A DNA stretch of 64,000 nt from Reticulitermes speratus. Taxonomy: Eukaryota; Arthropoda; Insecta; Blattodea; Rhinotermitidae. Below are positions 32,718 to 44,751 of the stretch, piece by piece. The notes below the pieces were generated by a model. The model was given only the letters and a program-made list of their open reading frames with translations, had not been told where the DNA came from and made no database searches. Within the stretch, counting starts at the first letter, position 1. Every line of letters starts with the position of its first letter. The stretch lies in the NCBI GenBank assembly GCA_021186555.1, contig JAJKFL010000042.1:44858980-44922979 (forward strand), written 5' to 3'. The position numbers and the translations under genes are program-made.

Positions 32718-35371
32718 TTGTGAAATGTTGTGTTCGTAATATATGAGTTTATATGTTTTATATATATATAATAAATCAACTAACAAGTAAAGTAAGTTTT
32801 TCCACCTATAATCTTTTGTTCTCTGTCCTATGTCTTGCTACCATCCCATTGGTTCCGTAAATTCTAAATGTTAAAGTGATTGTATATTTTCAGTTACAAA
32901 TTTATAAAATAATTAATTTTACGCGAGTGACAAGTCTTTAAAGCCTACTGGTGTTTAACTATGATAACTGATGTGTATCACCTGATCGTCTGGTGACAAA
33001 GTGTCTACTTACATTCTACTGTTCAATTAGTATGTTGCCTTAGGGAGTCAAGCTATATTCTCTTGCGCCTACCTACCTGCTTGGGTATAACAAGTTTGAG
33101 ACTTGTAAATATTTCTTCCTTCATATTCAAGTCTATACTCCCCGTTTACCACGTTAATTACATAAATAACCTGCCGCATAGTAAAGCTTTTGCATGCAGA
33201 CTGTAACCTAACGTTGTTCATCAGAACAATTCTGCATAAATATATATTCTATATTCCATGTCTTTACATATGCTTACGTTATCAAACCGTACCTACTTTC
33301 TCACAGTGTATAATTACTTTTTGTAACTGTATTTCTTTACGTATAGTATACATAGCAAGTTTTTCACATTGTGTCGTGTTAACCTTGTTAAATGAATAAT
33401 CCTACTCTTATTTAAAACACAACGTAAAATAAGCACTATCTATTAACTAAGTATATTCACATTATCTTTCAAATATATCGTAACCGTATATTCGTGTTAC
33501 GTGTAAACACGTCTATGCAGTATTACGTAGTTTTGCATAAACTCGTGAATAATATGTTAAAACTTTAGAAATAACCTAAATGTATGTTACTCAATTTTTA
33601 ACAAATATATAAATAGTAACGCATTCTATTCTCCGTTTTATAAATACAGTTCCTTCTAAGTTACTATATTGTAATACTTTAAAGCTCATAATATGTTTCA
33701 GCACCTTGCATATAGTTCATCTCAAATACATCCAACATCATCTTAATTTTCAAAATAGCGTATTTACTGGTCTTAAACAGCCAAACTATAGCCGTTTTGC
33801 GCTATACTATCAGCAATGTTATAAAATATGCATTAATATCGGTAACACACTAGTTTCATATGCTAGTACAGTTAAATATTTAAAAAATCCTTGCTATCTT
33901 TATTAGTACTCTACGTATGTTTTTCTTTTTTATATATTCATAAAAGGAGTACAAGAAATAATATTGTAATTTATTATGTGTTGAAACTTATTACAATAAC
34001 CTGTTAGCACGTTATTCTAGTGCTTTTAAACACAGACCCTTTAGTAATGATGAGATTCTTATACATATTTTTCGAGCATGCGCGCATAAAGTACTTTAGC
34101 AGTTGTAATAAGTAAAATTAATACCTTAAAATAATCGACTGCATTGGATACCCTGGTGACATATGCATACAGTTCTAGAATATATTTAGATCGTGATAGC
34201 CAAAATTGTAATATGTTACTAAGTAAAACGGTAAAATTAATTCTTTGTACATTAAAAAAGACGGTTAAATTTCCTACTTATGATATTTCACAAAGCTAAA
34301 ACTTTCGTATAACATTAAAGAAATTAGGTTCATTGTAGTAAACAGGTTATTCACGGAACTTACTAATGTGTAAACAGTTCAATGGTTTATTGCCATCCTT
34401 TTTCAACATTATATATCATTAATAATAATCTTTTCTAAAACAGGTATCGTAGGCATTCTGTTACTGAAAGCCGTCATATTGTCTAGTTCAGCCTTAGTAG
34501 TTTGTACAAGTCTGTACGTGTATACTTGCTGAGAGTCGCCACTAAGTCTCAACTTAGGGTGATTCTTATCCTAAAAATAACCTACCGTAGTTAGAAAGTA
34601 GTACATTCCGATCATACATGCATAGTTTATTTCCGTGCTAGTAAGCGTTCTGTACAGTTTAAAGTAAAAATAACGTCTCACCGACCACTGTACTATGATG
34701 CGCTGTACTGTATCCAGTAAAACTTGTAATAATAACATATTGTAATTATCCCTTACTGCACTTCTGAATACATAAATAAACCCTACAGCAACTAGTGCGG
34801 CGACATAGTCTGTCCCTTAATAAGTAATTCTCGTCTAAATAACCTGCCGTAGCTAAAAAGTAGTACATTCCATCATTTATTTCTGTGGTAATAGGAACGT
34901 CTCGCAACCCAACAATCAATCAACATTACATCTGTGTAAGTACAATATACGCATAACATCAAATGTAAATTAGTCTAGTTAGGTAGTATTCGAACCTAGG
35001 ATCTTAACGTTTAACAATACCACTCAACCACCCCTTTCAGTTAAATATATCATTATATTAAGTTTAAAAACCGTCATCTTGTTCGCCTTATTATATAAAT
35101 TGTAGCGGTCATGTTGTATAAATTTAAAAATTTCAGCAAAGCCGCCATTTCGTTTAAATAAAATTTAAAATAGTACTTTTACTTATTAGTAGCTTACATT
35201 AAAATTAACGCGTTTACCAGAAATGCGCGGACGTAATAGAGAACGCCATCCTACTAAAACATGTCTGGACATGTTCACATTCCTTGGCTATTTGGAGAGT
35301 CATCAAAATATAAGGACCTTGTTTATCACTTCGCTACCCTTAAAATATACGTATTCTCATAGCATGTGAAA

Positions 35372-35578
35372 GGCACGCGGTGGCATAGTTAGCTGGACAT
35401 CGCTCTACAAGCGGAAGGTCGTAGATTCATTGAAAAAATCCTTCTGACCGCACTATGGTTGTGGGGTTGACTCAGCCCCTAACAGAAATGAGTACCAGGG
35501 ATATCTGCTAATGGTAAAGGCGACCAGTGCACCTTCATATGCCGATTGTCTAGACGTCTGGGTACCCTAAGGGTCTGT
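35372..35578 (+). mobile_element. SINE type C inside right arm
   Basis: Head GGCACGCGGTGGCATAGTTA, box-B-like GGTCGTAGATTCATTG (decayed), CTGACCGCACTATGGTTG, CAGCCCCTAACAGAAATGAG, CATATGCCGATTGTCTAG. Mirror of 26217-26418. Confidence 0.85.
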
Positions 35579-36261
35579 CCAGGCCATTAATTTGCAGGTA
35601 ACCTACATACGTTTCCACCGTCCTTTCTTGCTTCTTGTATTTTTCAAGGTCTCTACTTGATGTCACTGCATGCATATTCCGTTCTTAGCTCTCTACATTA
35701 TACCCGTAAATTGTAACATTTTATTTTAAAACGTGTGTTAATAATACATAATTTATTGAAAACGTTTATTCGTTTCCCTCACTGTGTTAAAGTCCTGGAA
35801 CTACCACCTGCATGCTGGCGACGCTCTGTCTACCTGCTTAGAGTATCTTGACACAAGTGTAATTCTATTATTAAATGTATTATGCGTTTGGGAACCTACT
35901 TCCTAATTTTAAAAATAGCATATGACCTTAGGCATTTTCATTCATAGCAACACCAAAACCATACCCTCTAGTTCGTCAGTCGCTTAGTAAACCAACGCTG
36001 TTCATAACATAAGTAAGTAAATACAAGTTCAGTTACGTAATAATGGTAAAAAACAGTTTAATACTTGAATTTGCAAATATTTTAAATTAGCGCATTTGCA
36101 AAACTACCGTATGTCTAAATAAAAAAAAAAAATAAAAAAATAGTAGCTTACGCTCAAACGTTTAGTTACTGTTAATTTATTTAACTTCTTTGTGCAATTA
36201 TATTTAATAATATCATTTCATATACCTATTTAATTAACCTAATATTTATTCAAAGAGTAAT

Positions 36262-36568
36262 TAATTACGGTGGGAGATTGTTTACATAAAAAAAAAATCA
36301 CTCATCTATAGGGTGAGAGTTTGTTTACGTCCTACAAAGGTCGTTAACCTGTGGGATAGGGAGTTTATCGTAACAACCAATAATTAAGGTAGGGCTTATT
36401 TACATCCTAAAAGGTCGTTGACCTAGAGGTGTACATCTGGAAATATCACTAATAGATGTGGTGGGGGCTTGTTTACATCCTACAAGGTCGTTGACGTGTG
36501 GGGTGGGGGTTTGTTTACATCCTACAAGGTCGTTGACCTGTGGGCAGGGGGTTTGTTTACATTCGCTT
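36262..36568. repeat. Subterminal repeats, right arm
   Basis: Reverse-complement partner of 25238-25545, with GGGGGTTTGTTTACATCC and AAGGTCGTTGACGTGTGG units. Confidence 0.75.
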
Positions 36569-36610
36569 CCTGTCGGCTCAATCATCGGCCCAAGTGGCAC
36601 TATTACTACT

Positions 36611-37288
36611 AACGACAACAAGAACGACAACAACAAGAACGACAACAACAAGAACGACAACAACAAGAACGACGACGACGACGACGACTACGACGACGAC
36701 GACGACGACTACGACGACGACGACGACTACGACGACGACGACGACTACGACGACGACGACGACGACTACGACGACGACGACTACGACTACGACTACTACG
36801 ACGATAACGACTACGACTACTACGACGACTACGACTACGACTACTACGACTACGACTACGATGGCTACGGCTACGACTACGACTACGACTACGACTACGT
36901 CTACGACTACGTCTACGACTACGTCTACGACTACGTCTACGACTACGTCTACGACTACGTCTACGACTACGTCTACGACTACGTCTACGACTACGTCTAC
37001 GACTACGTCTACGACTACGTCTACGACTACGTCTACGACTACGTCTACGTCTACGACTACGTCTACGTCTACGACTACGACGACGTCTACGACTACGACG
37101 ACGTCTACGACGACTACGACTACGACTACTACTACTACTACCACCACTAGCACTACTATACTATACTATACTACTACTACTACTATACTATACCACTACT
37201 ACTACTACTACTACTACACACTACGACTACTACTACACTATACTACACTACTACCACACTACCTACTATACTACTACTACTACCACTA

Positions 37289-37330
<42 letters not shown>

Positions 37331-37520
37331 ATACCACTCGACTACTACTACTACTACTACTACACACTACTACTACTACTACTACTACCACTAACTACTA
37401 CCACTACACTACTACTACACTACTACTACTACTACTACACCACCACTACTACTACTTTCTACTACTACTACTACCACTACATACTACTACCACCACCACT
37501 ACGACTACTACTACACACTA

Positions 37521-37577
<57 letters not shown>

Positions 37578-37644
37578 CACTACCACTACTACTACATACC
37601 ACCACTACCACTACCACTACTACTATACTCTACTACCACCACTA

Positions 37645-37686
<42 letters not shown>

Positions 37687-37778
37687 ACTACTACTACTAT
37701 ACTACTACTACCACCACCACTACCTACTACTACTACCACCACTCACACACTACTACTACTTACTACTACTACCACACT

Positions 37779-37812
<34 letters not shown>

Positions 37813-37934
37813 TAACTACTACCTACACATTACTACACTACCACTACTACTACTACTACTCACACCTACTACCACACCACTACTACTAAATACACTACTA
37901 CTACCACTACTACTACTACTACTACTACTAACTA

Positions 37935-37969
<35 letters not shown>

Positions 37970-38073
37970 TACTACCTACTACTACTACCACCACTACCAC
38001 TACTACTACCACCACTACCACTACTACTACTACTACTACTACCACCACTACCACTACTACTACCACCACTACC

Positions 38074-38105
<32 letters not shown>

Positions 38106-38122
38106 CACCACCACTACTATAT
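36611..38122. repeat. 1.5-kb triplet and compound microsatellite tract
   Basis: It starts as AACGACAACAAG units, becomes (GAC)n/(TAC)n, then a 12-bp higher-order unit GACTACGTCTAC (about 36890-37060), then (ACT)n with many ACC, ATA and ACAC interruptions to 38122. The long frames encoding Asp/Tyr, poly-Thr or poly-Val (36458-37394, 36578-37153, 37932-38132) are artefacts. GTAGTAGT-rich ends make assembly length uncertain. Confidence 0.95.
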
Positions 38123-38251
38123 GACAACTCAAATTCGGGTCCTATCCTCCTCAGGTCTTCTGCTAGTGTTTCTCAAAGAGCGAGTTGCTACTGTTGGTAC
38201 TTGACATTTGGCTGGATGTAATGTGAGACTCGCAAAGTAACGTCTTCCATT

Positions 38252-38515
38252 TTTTTTCCCCTATGGCTCGACAGCCCTGTATGGGCCTGGGCCTCCTCGT
38301 TTCGTCGAGGTTTCACGATCACACTTTTTGGACACACCACAGTCGGTAGGACTCCTCTGGACGAGGGACCAGCCCGTCGCAGAGACCTCTACCTGACAAC
38401 ACACAACACTCACAAGAGACAGACATCCATGCCCCCGGTGGGATTCGAACACACGATCCTAGTAAGCGAGCGGCCGAAGACCCACGCCTTAGACCGCACG
38501 GCCACTGATATCGGC
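38252..38515 (-). mobile_element. SINE type A, full copy
   Basis: TSD ACGTCTTCCATT at 38240-38251 and 38516-38527. The 3' end (CCTATGGCTCGACAGCCC) and T run are on the left; the tRNA-like head is on the right with AAGGCGTGGGTCTTCGGCCG on the minus strand. Box B has one change (GTGTTCGAATCC). Confidence 0.9.
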
Positions 38516-38659
38516 ACGTCTTCCATTACTTTGTGCATATAAGCATAAGATCTGAAATTCTGTAGTTATTCTGTCTCCATATTGCAAGTCATTCGTATAG
38601 TTACAGATACCTAGGCCAGGTGGCAGTGATTGTCGAAGAAAGTCTTTTTTTCTTTTCGT

Positions 38660-38879
38660 GCGGTAACTTATCGAGGCTTCACGATCACACTCAGTCACAC
38701 CACACTCGATAGTATTCCTCTGGACGAATGATCAGCCCGTCGCAGAGACCTCCACCTGACAACACACAACACTCACAACAGACAGACATCCATGCCCCCG
38801 GCGGGATTCAAACCCGCAATCCTAGCAAGCGAACGGCCGCAGACCAACGCCTTAGACAGCGCGGCCACTGGGATCGGCA
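38660..38879 (-). mobile_element. SINE type A, slightly shortened
   Basis: Contains CGAGGCTTCACGATCACAC, GCCCGTCGCAGAGACC, box B reversed GGCGGGATTCAAACCCGC and the head. The segment with GACAGCCC is missing. It lies about 150 bp from the previous copy, in the same orientation. Confidence 0.85.
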
Positions 38880-38924
38880 AATAGTCTACAAAACACCACA
38901 GTTTTGAGAAGAAACTCTGCCGAC

Positions 38925-39300
38925 GAAGGCAGCAGACTACCAGATTATACGGCGTCAGATTTCAGAGACAACAATCTTCACATTTACTGCTACGAGAACC
39001 TCGTATCTCGCAAAGAGAAATTAAACTTTGAGTATCTCACAGCGGTGTCGCTGAAGATTCAAGTCTTCCGTGATGTTAAAATGTGTCGACTGCTGAACAG
39101 GCCTATATACGGACGTTTCGAAGGCACCACGATCTTTCGAAACTTCCGTAATTATCAGTATACACGGCCTAACGTGACAGAAGGCTTGCATCTCTTACGC
39201 GTGTGCGTTACTACACGCAAGCGTCCCCTTCCTCGGCGAATACTTTATAAAACCGCTGTGCCATTATGTATGTTGTCAAACCAGGAGACACAAAGAGACC
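38925..39300 (+). repeat. Dispersed repeat, translated motif FEYLTAV..K..VFRDV
   Basis: The frame at 38904-39308 contains FEYLTAVSLKIQVFRDVK and, upstream, LHIYCYENLVS. I recall similar strings in many insect repeat-derived protein models, where the second motif ends one unit and the first begins the next. If so, this is a junction of two repeat units and not a host gene. Confidence 0.4.
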
Positions 39301-39667
39301 CAGGATAGCGACAGGCTGTTCTCTGCAGCGGGCTGGAGTGACACTTAATAAATCAGGGATGAGTTACTACCGCTGTGGTAGCCGTCTCTTCAACTAACAC
39401 CTTGCAAGGTGGTCTTAAGTAAACTCATTCTGTCTAACGCAAGAATAAAAATACACGCTCGAGCTATATCCTTCTTGGAGGAAGATATAATTCAAAAACA
39501 AAATTTACAACACATCCGCCATTTGTACTTGCAGCAACGCTTCGTGAAGACGTATGGGGACATGGAGGTAAATTTCTACACTGTCTCAACATAGAAGAAG
39601 CAGTTACAAACAGAACTTAAAACTTACTTTCATGCTACACACAATTCCAGTCTTACGTAAAGTTGCT

Positions 39668-39930
39668 TCTGTCCACACCAAGAAAGCTTACGGGAGAGTG
39701 GAGGTATAGCACCACGTATTCACCTCGGTACTAGATGGGTATACGTGGTCAACTTCATTCCCCATCCGCTTTTTCTGCATAGAAAGAATACGCGATATTC
39801 ACTAAACAGGAAGCTAGGTGGGCCCGAGAAACAGTCTGGACGTCTTGGAGAAGTCTTTCCTCCACCGGGAATCGAACCATGATCCTCGGTCGTACCGGAA
39901 GTCTGTCACTATCATTACTGTTACTATATT
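39668..39930 (-). mobile_element. SINE type B, diverged
   Basis: GAGGTATAGCACCACG, CACCTCGGTACTAGATGG, CTAGGTGGGCCCGAG, box B reversed CCGGGAATCGAACC. Sequence at 39301-39667 shows nothing recognisable. Confidence 0.75.
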
Positions 39931-40125
39931 TTGCTTCATTGATTTGATTTTTACTTTTAACGTGATGTCTGTTTCAGTACAAAAAAAAATTTAATTTCCA
40001 TAACACCGTCACCAATTTCCACACAGCTGCATCTTACACACGCCGTCACGTTTCGCCTCTTGTACATTTTAGGTCAAGCAAACCCCGCCCCCAGAAAGGC
40101 GCTGCAGTAAACTTCGTTTTGAGAC

Positions 40126-40155
40126 TTAATAATAATAATAATAATAATAATAATG
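40126..40155. repeat. (AAT)n microsatellite
   Basis: About nine AAT units. Confidence 0.9.
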
Positions 40156-40294
40156 AAAATAATTTGATTTCAGTTCTCACAACTCTTGACATTACCTTCC
40201 GATTAACACTGGGCTGTCACGGTGGTAGCCCATCACCATTTGGTACTTACGACATACACATAACTTCTCTTCTACTAAACCATTTATACTTAAC

Positions 40295-40512
40295 ACTAGT
40301 AAAACTACCAACACATGCACTAATTAATAAAACCTTATAGTTTTAAAAATTGGCCCTACGTATGTTTCGGCCAGTTGCCCCCGAGGATGGCCAGTTAACT
40401 GGCCGAAACATATGTAGGGCCAATTTTTAAAACTATAAGGTTCTATTAATTAGTGCATGTGTTGGTATTTTTACTAGTGTTAAAACACGCACGGTGTGGA
40501 CAATATTAAGTA
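40295..40512. mobile_element. Inverted hammerhead-tip element with 14-bp TSD
   Basis: CATTTATACTTAAC occurs at 40281-40294 and 40513-40526. The arms (ACTAGTAAAACTACCAAC onward and its complement up to 40482) are nearly perfect and join at GCCCCCGAGGATGGCC. Only the right half keeps a near-complete motif. Confidence 0.75.
40377..40420 (+). ncRNA. Hammerhead-like motif, core slightly altered
   Basis: Stem I GCCC/GGGC, core CCGAGGA (U4 to C) plus U, stem II GGCCAGTT/AACTGGCC (perfect, 8 bp), GAAAC, ATATGTA. Probably inactive through the U4 change. Confidence 0.4.
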
Positions 40513-40783
40513 CATTTATACTTAACTTTGTCTAAATATCTGCCTAAATTTCTTATCAGATATTTATCTGTGCATCTTAATATTTTCCTGTAAACTACCT
40601 CTTTATTCACATTTAACCATTTTCCATTTTAAAAAATGTCATTCTCCAATTTATAGTTTCCAAGCACCCCAGTAACATCTGTACGACATCCTCTTCACCT
40701 GAACAGTAAGGACATCTTCCTTTATCTGTAATTTCTACCTATCCCTTTCAATTGCCACACCCCTGCTAGCAACCACGCTATTC

Positions 40784-41064
40784 GGCCGTGCCATGGCTCA
40801 GGCGGTTAGTCGCCGGCCTCTCACCACGGAGGCCCGGTTTCGATCCCAGGTCAAGTCCATGTGAGATTTGTGGTGGACAAAGTGGCACTGGGACAGGTTT
40901 TTCTCCGAGTTATCGGTTTTCCCCTGTCGATTTCATTCCACTGGTGCTCCATTAATCGTAAAAATTGGTAAAACAAAACTGCTGATCATCTTCATTGGGG
41001 TTGAACAAAAAGCCTTAAGGCTGCGGTGCGAGGGCCCTTCATCACAAACGAAAAAAAAAAACAA
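40784..41064 (+). mobile_element. SINE type D (tRNA-derived)
   Basis: Head: CATGGCTCAGGCGGTTAGTC (box A) and GGTTTCGATCCCAGG (box B). Body: GTGGTGGACAAAGTGGCACT, CTGGTGCTCCATTAATCG, AAAGCCTTAAGGCTGC, A11 tail. TSD GCTATTC at 40777-40783 and 41065-41071. A second copy is at 57795-58067. Sequence 40527-40783 shows nothing else. Confidence 0.85.
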
Positions 41065-41071
41065 GCTATTC

Positions 41072-41599
41072 ACTTCTTTCTTTCCTCGAACAACATTCAA
41101 CATACGATCTTTTGCCCCAAGAGAAGTTTTGAGACTTACTGAAGATATGTATTTTTTTTATAACTTTAAAGCGAAAGCAAAACAAAGTTTAGAACAATTT
41201 TAGGAACAAATATGTCAGTGTCACGGTTGCATTCCTTTCAATAACAATGTTTCCTAAGGCATGTTTACCACCGCTAATAACAGGAGCCAAGAGCGCTCGC
41301 TACCATTGCTTTGTTATCCATCACTGTTCACAAACGCATTGGGTGGAAAAACTGTCTTATAATTTTCCGCCTTAAAAAGTTCCCACCAGAGTGCAGTGTG
41401 CGCGCACAGACACTAAGAGCCGGAAAGAGTCTGCAATGCCTCGTAGTCACCAACACGACTAGCTGTTTGTGGTTCACCTCGACGAAAAATATTATCCACA
41501 TAAACGCAGATCAAAATTTGCGGTTCAGTCCTGGATTCAATTCGTCTTCAGGAGACAAATGTTTCTTGAGCTATACAAAAAATTCTCTGCCCTTTAGAG
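41072..41599. other. No recognisable feature
   Basis: The 117-residue frame at 41311-41664 has no family resemblance and runs into a SINE. Confidence 0.35.
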
Positions 41600-41611
41600 A
41601 ATCAGAATTGT

Positions 41612-41898
41612 TATTTTTGTTCTGCCTAACTAAAACGGGCCATGAAGGCCCAGTGAGGAAGTAGAGGTATAGCTCTACTCTTTCTTTAACCCTGGCATTA
41701 GATGAGGGTGGGTGGTCAACTCCACGCCCCGACCGCTTTACCCCCGGGAAAGATAACCGGTACCCATTGTATAGGAGGCTGGGTGGGCCCCACGGCCGGT
41801 CTGGACGGGTGAGGAAAATCTCGCCCCCACCGGGATTCGATCCTCGTACCGTCCAATCCTTAGAGAGTCGCTATACCGACTGAGCTATCGCGGTCAAC
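41612..41898 (-). mobile_element. SINE type B, full copy
   Basis: TSD AATCAGAATTGT (41600-41611) and AATCAGAACTGT (41899-41910), one mismatch. The body matches 5720-5992 closely (GTAGAGGTATAGCTCTACTC, CGGTCTGGACGGGTG). The minus-strand head contains GCTCAGTCGGTATAGCGAC and GGGATCGAATCC-like boxes. Confidence 0.9.
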
Positions 41899-42104
41899 AA
41901 TCAGAACTGTCTAGTCTTGTGCAAGACAGCAGGCGGTCTGACCTGCAGGTTCTTGAAGTAAAGTCTGCAGCAAATAAAAATAATATGAATATATAAAGAT
42001 ATGTTAATGCTGTACTGCTCCTCGGTTTTTTAGTATAAAATCACGTTAATTAGAAGAAATAAGCTTATTTAAGTTTAGGGGAAAAATAGCGCATAACTGC
42101 ATTA

Positions 42105-43466
42105 CATTACTGGGCTTTAAAGTGTTAATATACATTGTACATAAATACAGTTCGTACCGCGCAGTAAACACACACCGTCTCAGTTATACAAACCAGTCAG
42201 TTAATGCTGTACAGTGAAATAATCGCTGTTTGTTCTGAGATCCACACAAAACACATAAATACAGTCCGTACCGCGCAGTAAACACACTCCGTCTCAGTTA
42301 TACAAACCAGTCAGTTAATGTTGTACAGTGAAATAATCGCTGTTTGTTCTGAGATCCACACAAAACACATGAATACAGTCCGTACCGCGCAGTAAACACA
42401 CTCCGTCTCAGTTATACAAACCAGTCAGTTAATGTTGTACAGTGAAATAATCGCTGTTTGTTCTCAGATCCACACAAAACATATAAATACAGTCCGTACC
42501 GCGCAGTAAACACACTCCGTCTCAGTTATACAAACCAGTCAGTTAATGTTGTACAGTGAAATAATCGCTGTTTGTTCTGAGATCCACACAAAACACATGA
42601 ATACAGTCCGTACCGCGCAGTAAACACACTCCGTCTCAGTTATACAAACTCAGTCAGTTAATGTTGTACAGTAAATCGCTGTTTGTTTCTGAGATCCACA
42701 CAAACACAAACACTGAATACAGTCCGTACCGCGCAGTAAACACACTCCGTCTCAGTTATACAAGCCAATCAGTTAATGCTGTACAGTGAAATAATCGCTG
42801 TTTGTTCTGAGATCCACACAAAACACATAAATACAGTCCGTACCGCGCAGTAAACACACTCCGTCTCAGTTATACAAGCCAATCAGTTAATGCTGTACAG
42901 TGAAATAATCGCTGTTTGTTCTCAGATCCACACAAAACACATAAATACAGTCCGTACCGCGCAGTAAACACACTCCGTCTCAGTTATACAAGCCAATCAG
43001 TTAATGCTGTACAGTGAAATAAACGCTGTTTGTTCTGAGATCCACACAAAACACATAAATACAGTCCGTACCGCGCAGTAAACACACTCCGTCTCAGTTA
43101 TACAAACCAGTCAGTTAATGCTGTACAGTGAAATAATCGCTGTTTGTTCTGAGATCCATACAAATCACATAAATACACTGTGTGGGCAGAACGTAAAATT
43201 GTTGAACGTTAAACTGGTGGTACATATAGTAACCACTGGGCTTTAAAGTGTTAATATACATTGTACATACACACAGTCCGTACCGCGCAGTAAACACACT
43301 CCGTCTCAGTTATACAAACCAGTCAGTTAATGCTGTACAGTGAAATAATCGCTGTTTTTCTGAGATCCACACAAAACACATAAATACGCTGTGTGGGCAG
43401 AACGCAGAATTTGTGAATGTTAAACTGGTGGTACATATAGTAACCACTGGGGTTTAAAGGGTTAAT
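42105..43466 (-). repeat. Satellite array 2 (114/213-bp units, reverse)
   Basis: Same satellite as 11176-12895 in reverse orientation. Mostly 114-bp units; long units with TGTGTGGGCAGAACG appear only at the right end (43165-43466). One unit near 42640-42720 carries several small indels absent elsewhere. Confidence 0.95.
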
Positions 43467-43885
43467 GTACGCACTGACGAAGTGGTCATGCACACAACAC
43501 GTGACGATCGCAGGGCGCTGAACATCCAGGTTCACTGAATGTCAATCCAAACTGCATAACTGAAAAAGTCGAAAGTTCAGTCTAATTTGTAGAAATGTAC
43601 TTTCAGTGGTTTCCAGGGAAATCAGTGGCGCTGGAAATATGGTGGGGGAAAGTAAAACTTTCTGGCTCCACATACATTCTAAATTTGCGTGCAAGAATGC
43701 GACATCCTGTAACTTAACCCCAGATTTAATCTTATTTCATTAATTGTTATTAACTTCCTAATTATCATTTAATTACAAATTTATTATAAGCAGAAAGACT
43801 TAAATGCTTACAGAAATTTAGTCGGAAATCTCGAAGATACCACACTGAAGACATAAATTCAGAAAAGGAGACTATGATAATAATT
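43467..43885. other. No recognisable feature
   Basis: AT-rich stretch, no repeat or coding signal. Confidence 0.35.
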
Positions 43886-43990
43886 CACTTCAATTCAATT
43901 CAATTCAATTCAATAGGTGTTTGTGTATTAACGTGCTGGTTCGACGGCACAAGTTCCAATTATAAAGTCAGCACAAACACAAATACAACA
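43886..43990 (-). mobile_element. LINE 3'-end fragment with (AATTG)n tail
   Basis: CAATTCAATTCAATTCAATT at 43889-43915 (the minus-strand tail) is followed by TGTATTAACGTGCTGG and CACAAACACAAATACAAC, the 3'-UTR signature of the LINE copies at 44110-45735. Confidence 0.5.
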
Positions 43991-44328
43991 CAAATGATAA
44001 TGATGATGACGATGATACGTGCCGTGTAGTTCAGGCGTTTTTAGCATAATAATAATAACAAGTGCTTGGTCAGTGGCCCGTAGTCTTTGAAAACCAGCTA
44101 AACAGCTGTGACTTCAGAATATAACAATTCAATTCAATTCTAGTTTATCAATGTGCCAAATCAACAGCCAGAAGGCCAATTACACAAACAGCACAACATA
44201 CAAACACAAATAACAACGGACAATATACAAAACAAAAATAAAACAAACACAACCAAAACAAATAAATAAACAAACAATAACTTGCTTAGATAATTAATAA
44301 GAACACCTTAAAATAATGTAATAAATTA

Positions 44329-44676
44329 TTACATCTGACTAAGTGTAACAAATTCCCTTCTGAAAACATCCATATGATTACAAATAGAATTTGCCGCAGT
44401 TACACACCGGCCGGAGGGACAATTTTTATAATATGAGCTAACATGAAACAAAGAAAAGTCTCGGAGGTTCCGAGTGGGAACTCGTAGACCAATAATGTCC
44501 AAAGTAGACGGACAGGATTTAGAACCTAATAAAACATTAATGACAAAAACTGCATCAAGTTGCTGTCTTCTGTCATGTAAAGTACGTAAATTGAGTACTT
44601 GAAGAGCATTAGCATAACTATAACCATTGCTATCTCGGGAAAGGAATCGATTATAAGATAAAGCTACAAACTTCCT
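44329..44676 (-). pseudogene. LINE C-terminal coding fragment, open for 116 codons
   Basis: The minus strand from 44676 reads without interruption: NALQVLNLRTLHDRRQQLDA, VFVINVLLGSKSCPS, LDIIGLRVPTRNLRDFSLFH, CPSGRCVTAANSICNHMDVF, ending REFVTLSQM and a stop at 44329-44331. This is the conserved extreme C-terminus (R-x-L-x-x-R, DFS-x-F, A-x-N-x-x-C) of insect Jockey/CR1-type non-LTR elements. There is no ATG near the 5' edge because the copy is 5'-truncated. The 3' UTR runs to about 44110 and ends in an (AATTG)n-type tail. Confidence 0.8.
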
Positions 44677-44679
44677 TTG

Positions 44680-44708
44680 AAATAATAATAATAATAATAA
44701 TAATAATG
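44680..44708. repeat. (AAT)n tail
   Basis: About nine AAT units between the two LINE copies; it is the 3' tail of the copy to its right. Confidence 0.85.
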
Positions 44709-44751
44709 CAATTATTTATTAACGTGCTCAGTAAACAGCCAAGTGGCCATT

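Larger units (their letters stand above)
25196..36610. mobile_element. 11.4-kb element with ~4.7-kb terminal inverted repeats
   Basis: The left arm (25196-29873) and right arm (31915-36610) are reverse complements. Paired positions add up to about 61,790 over most of the length and 61,806 near the tips. The termini are AGTAGTAATAGTGCC and GGCACTATTACTACT. AACGAC stands on both sides (25190-25195 and 36611-36616), within an 18-bp identical flank. A 6-bp duplication and AG ends match the Polinton/Maverick pattern, but no polymerase, integrase or capsid gene is visible. A non-autonomous derivative, a foldback-like DNA transposon or a new family are all possible. Confidence 0.75.
31915..36610 (-). 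repeat. Right terminal inverted repeat
   Basis: Reverse complement of 25196-29873. It contains the longer version of the open frame (32349-32717), two copies of an ~266-base-spaced internal motif (AGAAAGTAGTACATTCC near 34590 and its relative near 34856), the SINE C copy and the right subterminal array. Confidence 0.8.

Noticed and set aside
25196..36610. Complete Polinton/Maverick with its gene set
   Set aside because: No frames resembling polymerase B, integrase, ATPase, protease or capsid are visible in arms or spacer; only the end features fit.
36458..37394. Long Asp/Tyr-rich, poly-Thr and poly-Val open frames
   Set aside because: Translations of a triplet microsatellite in different frames.
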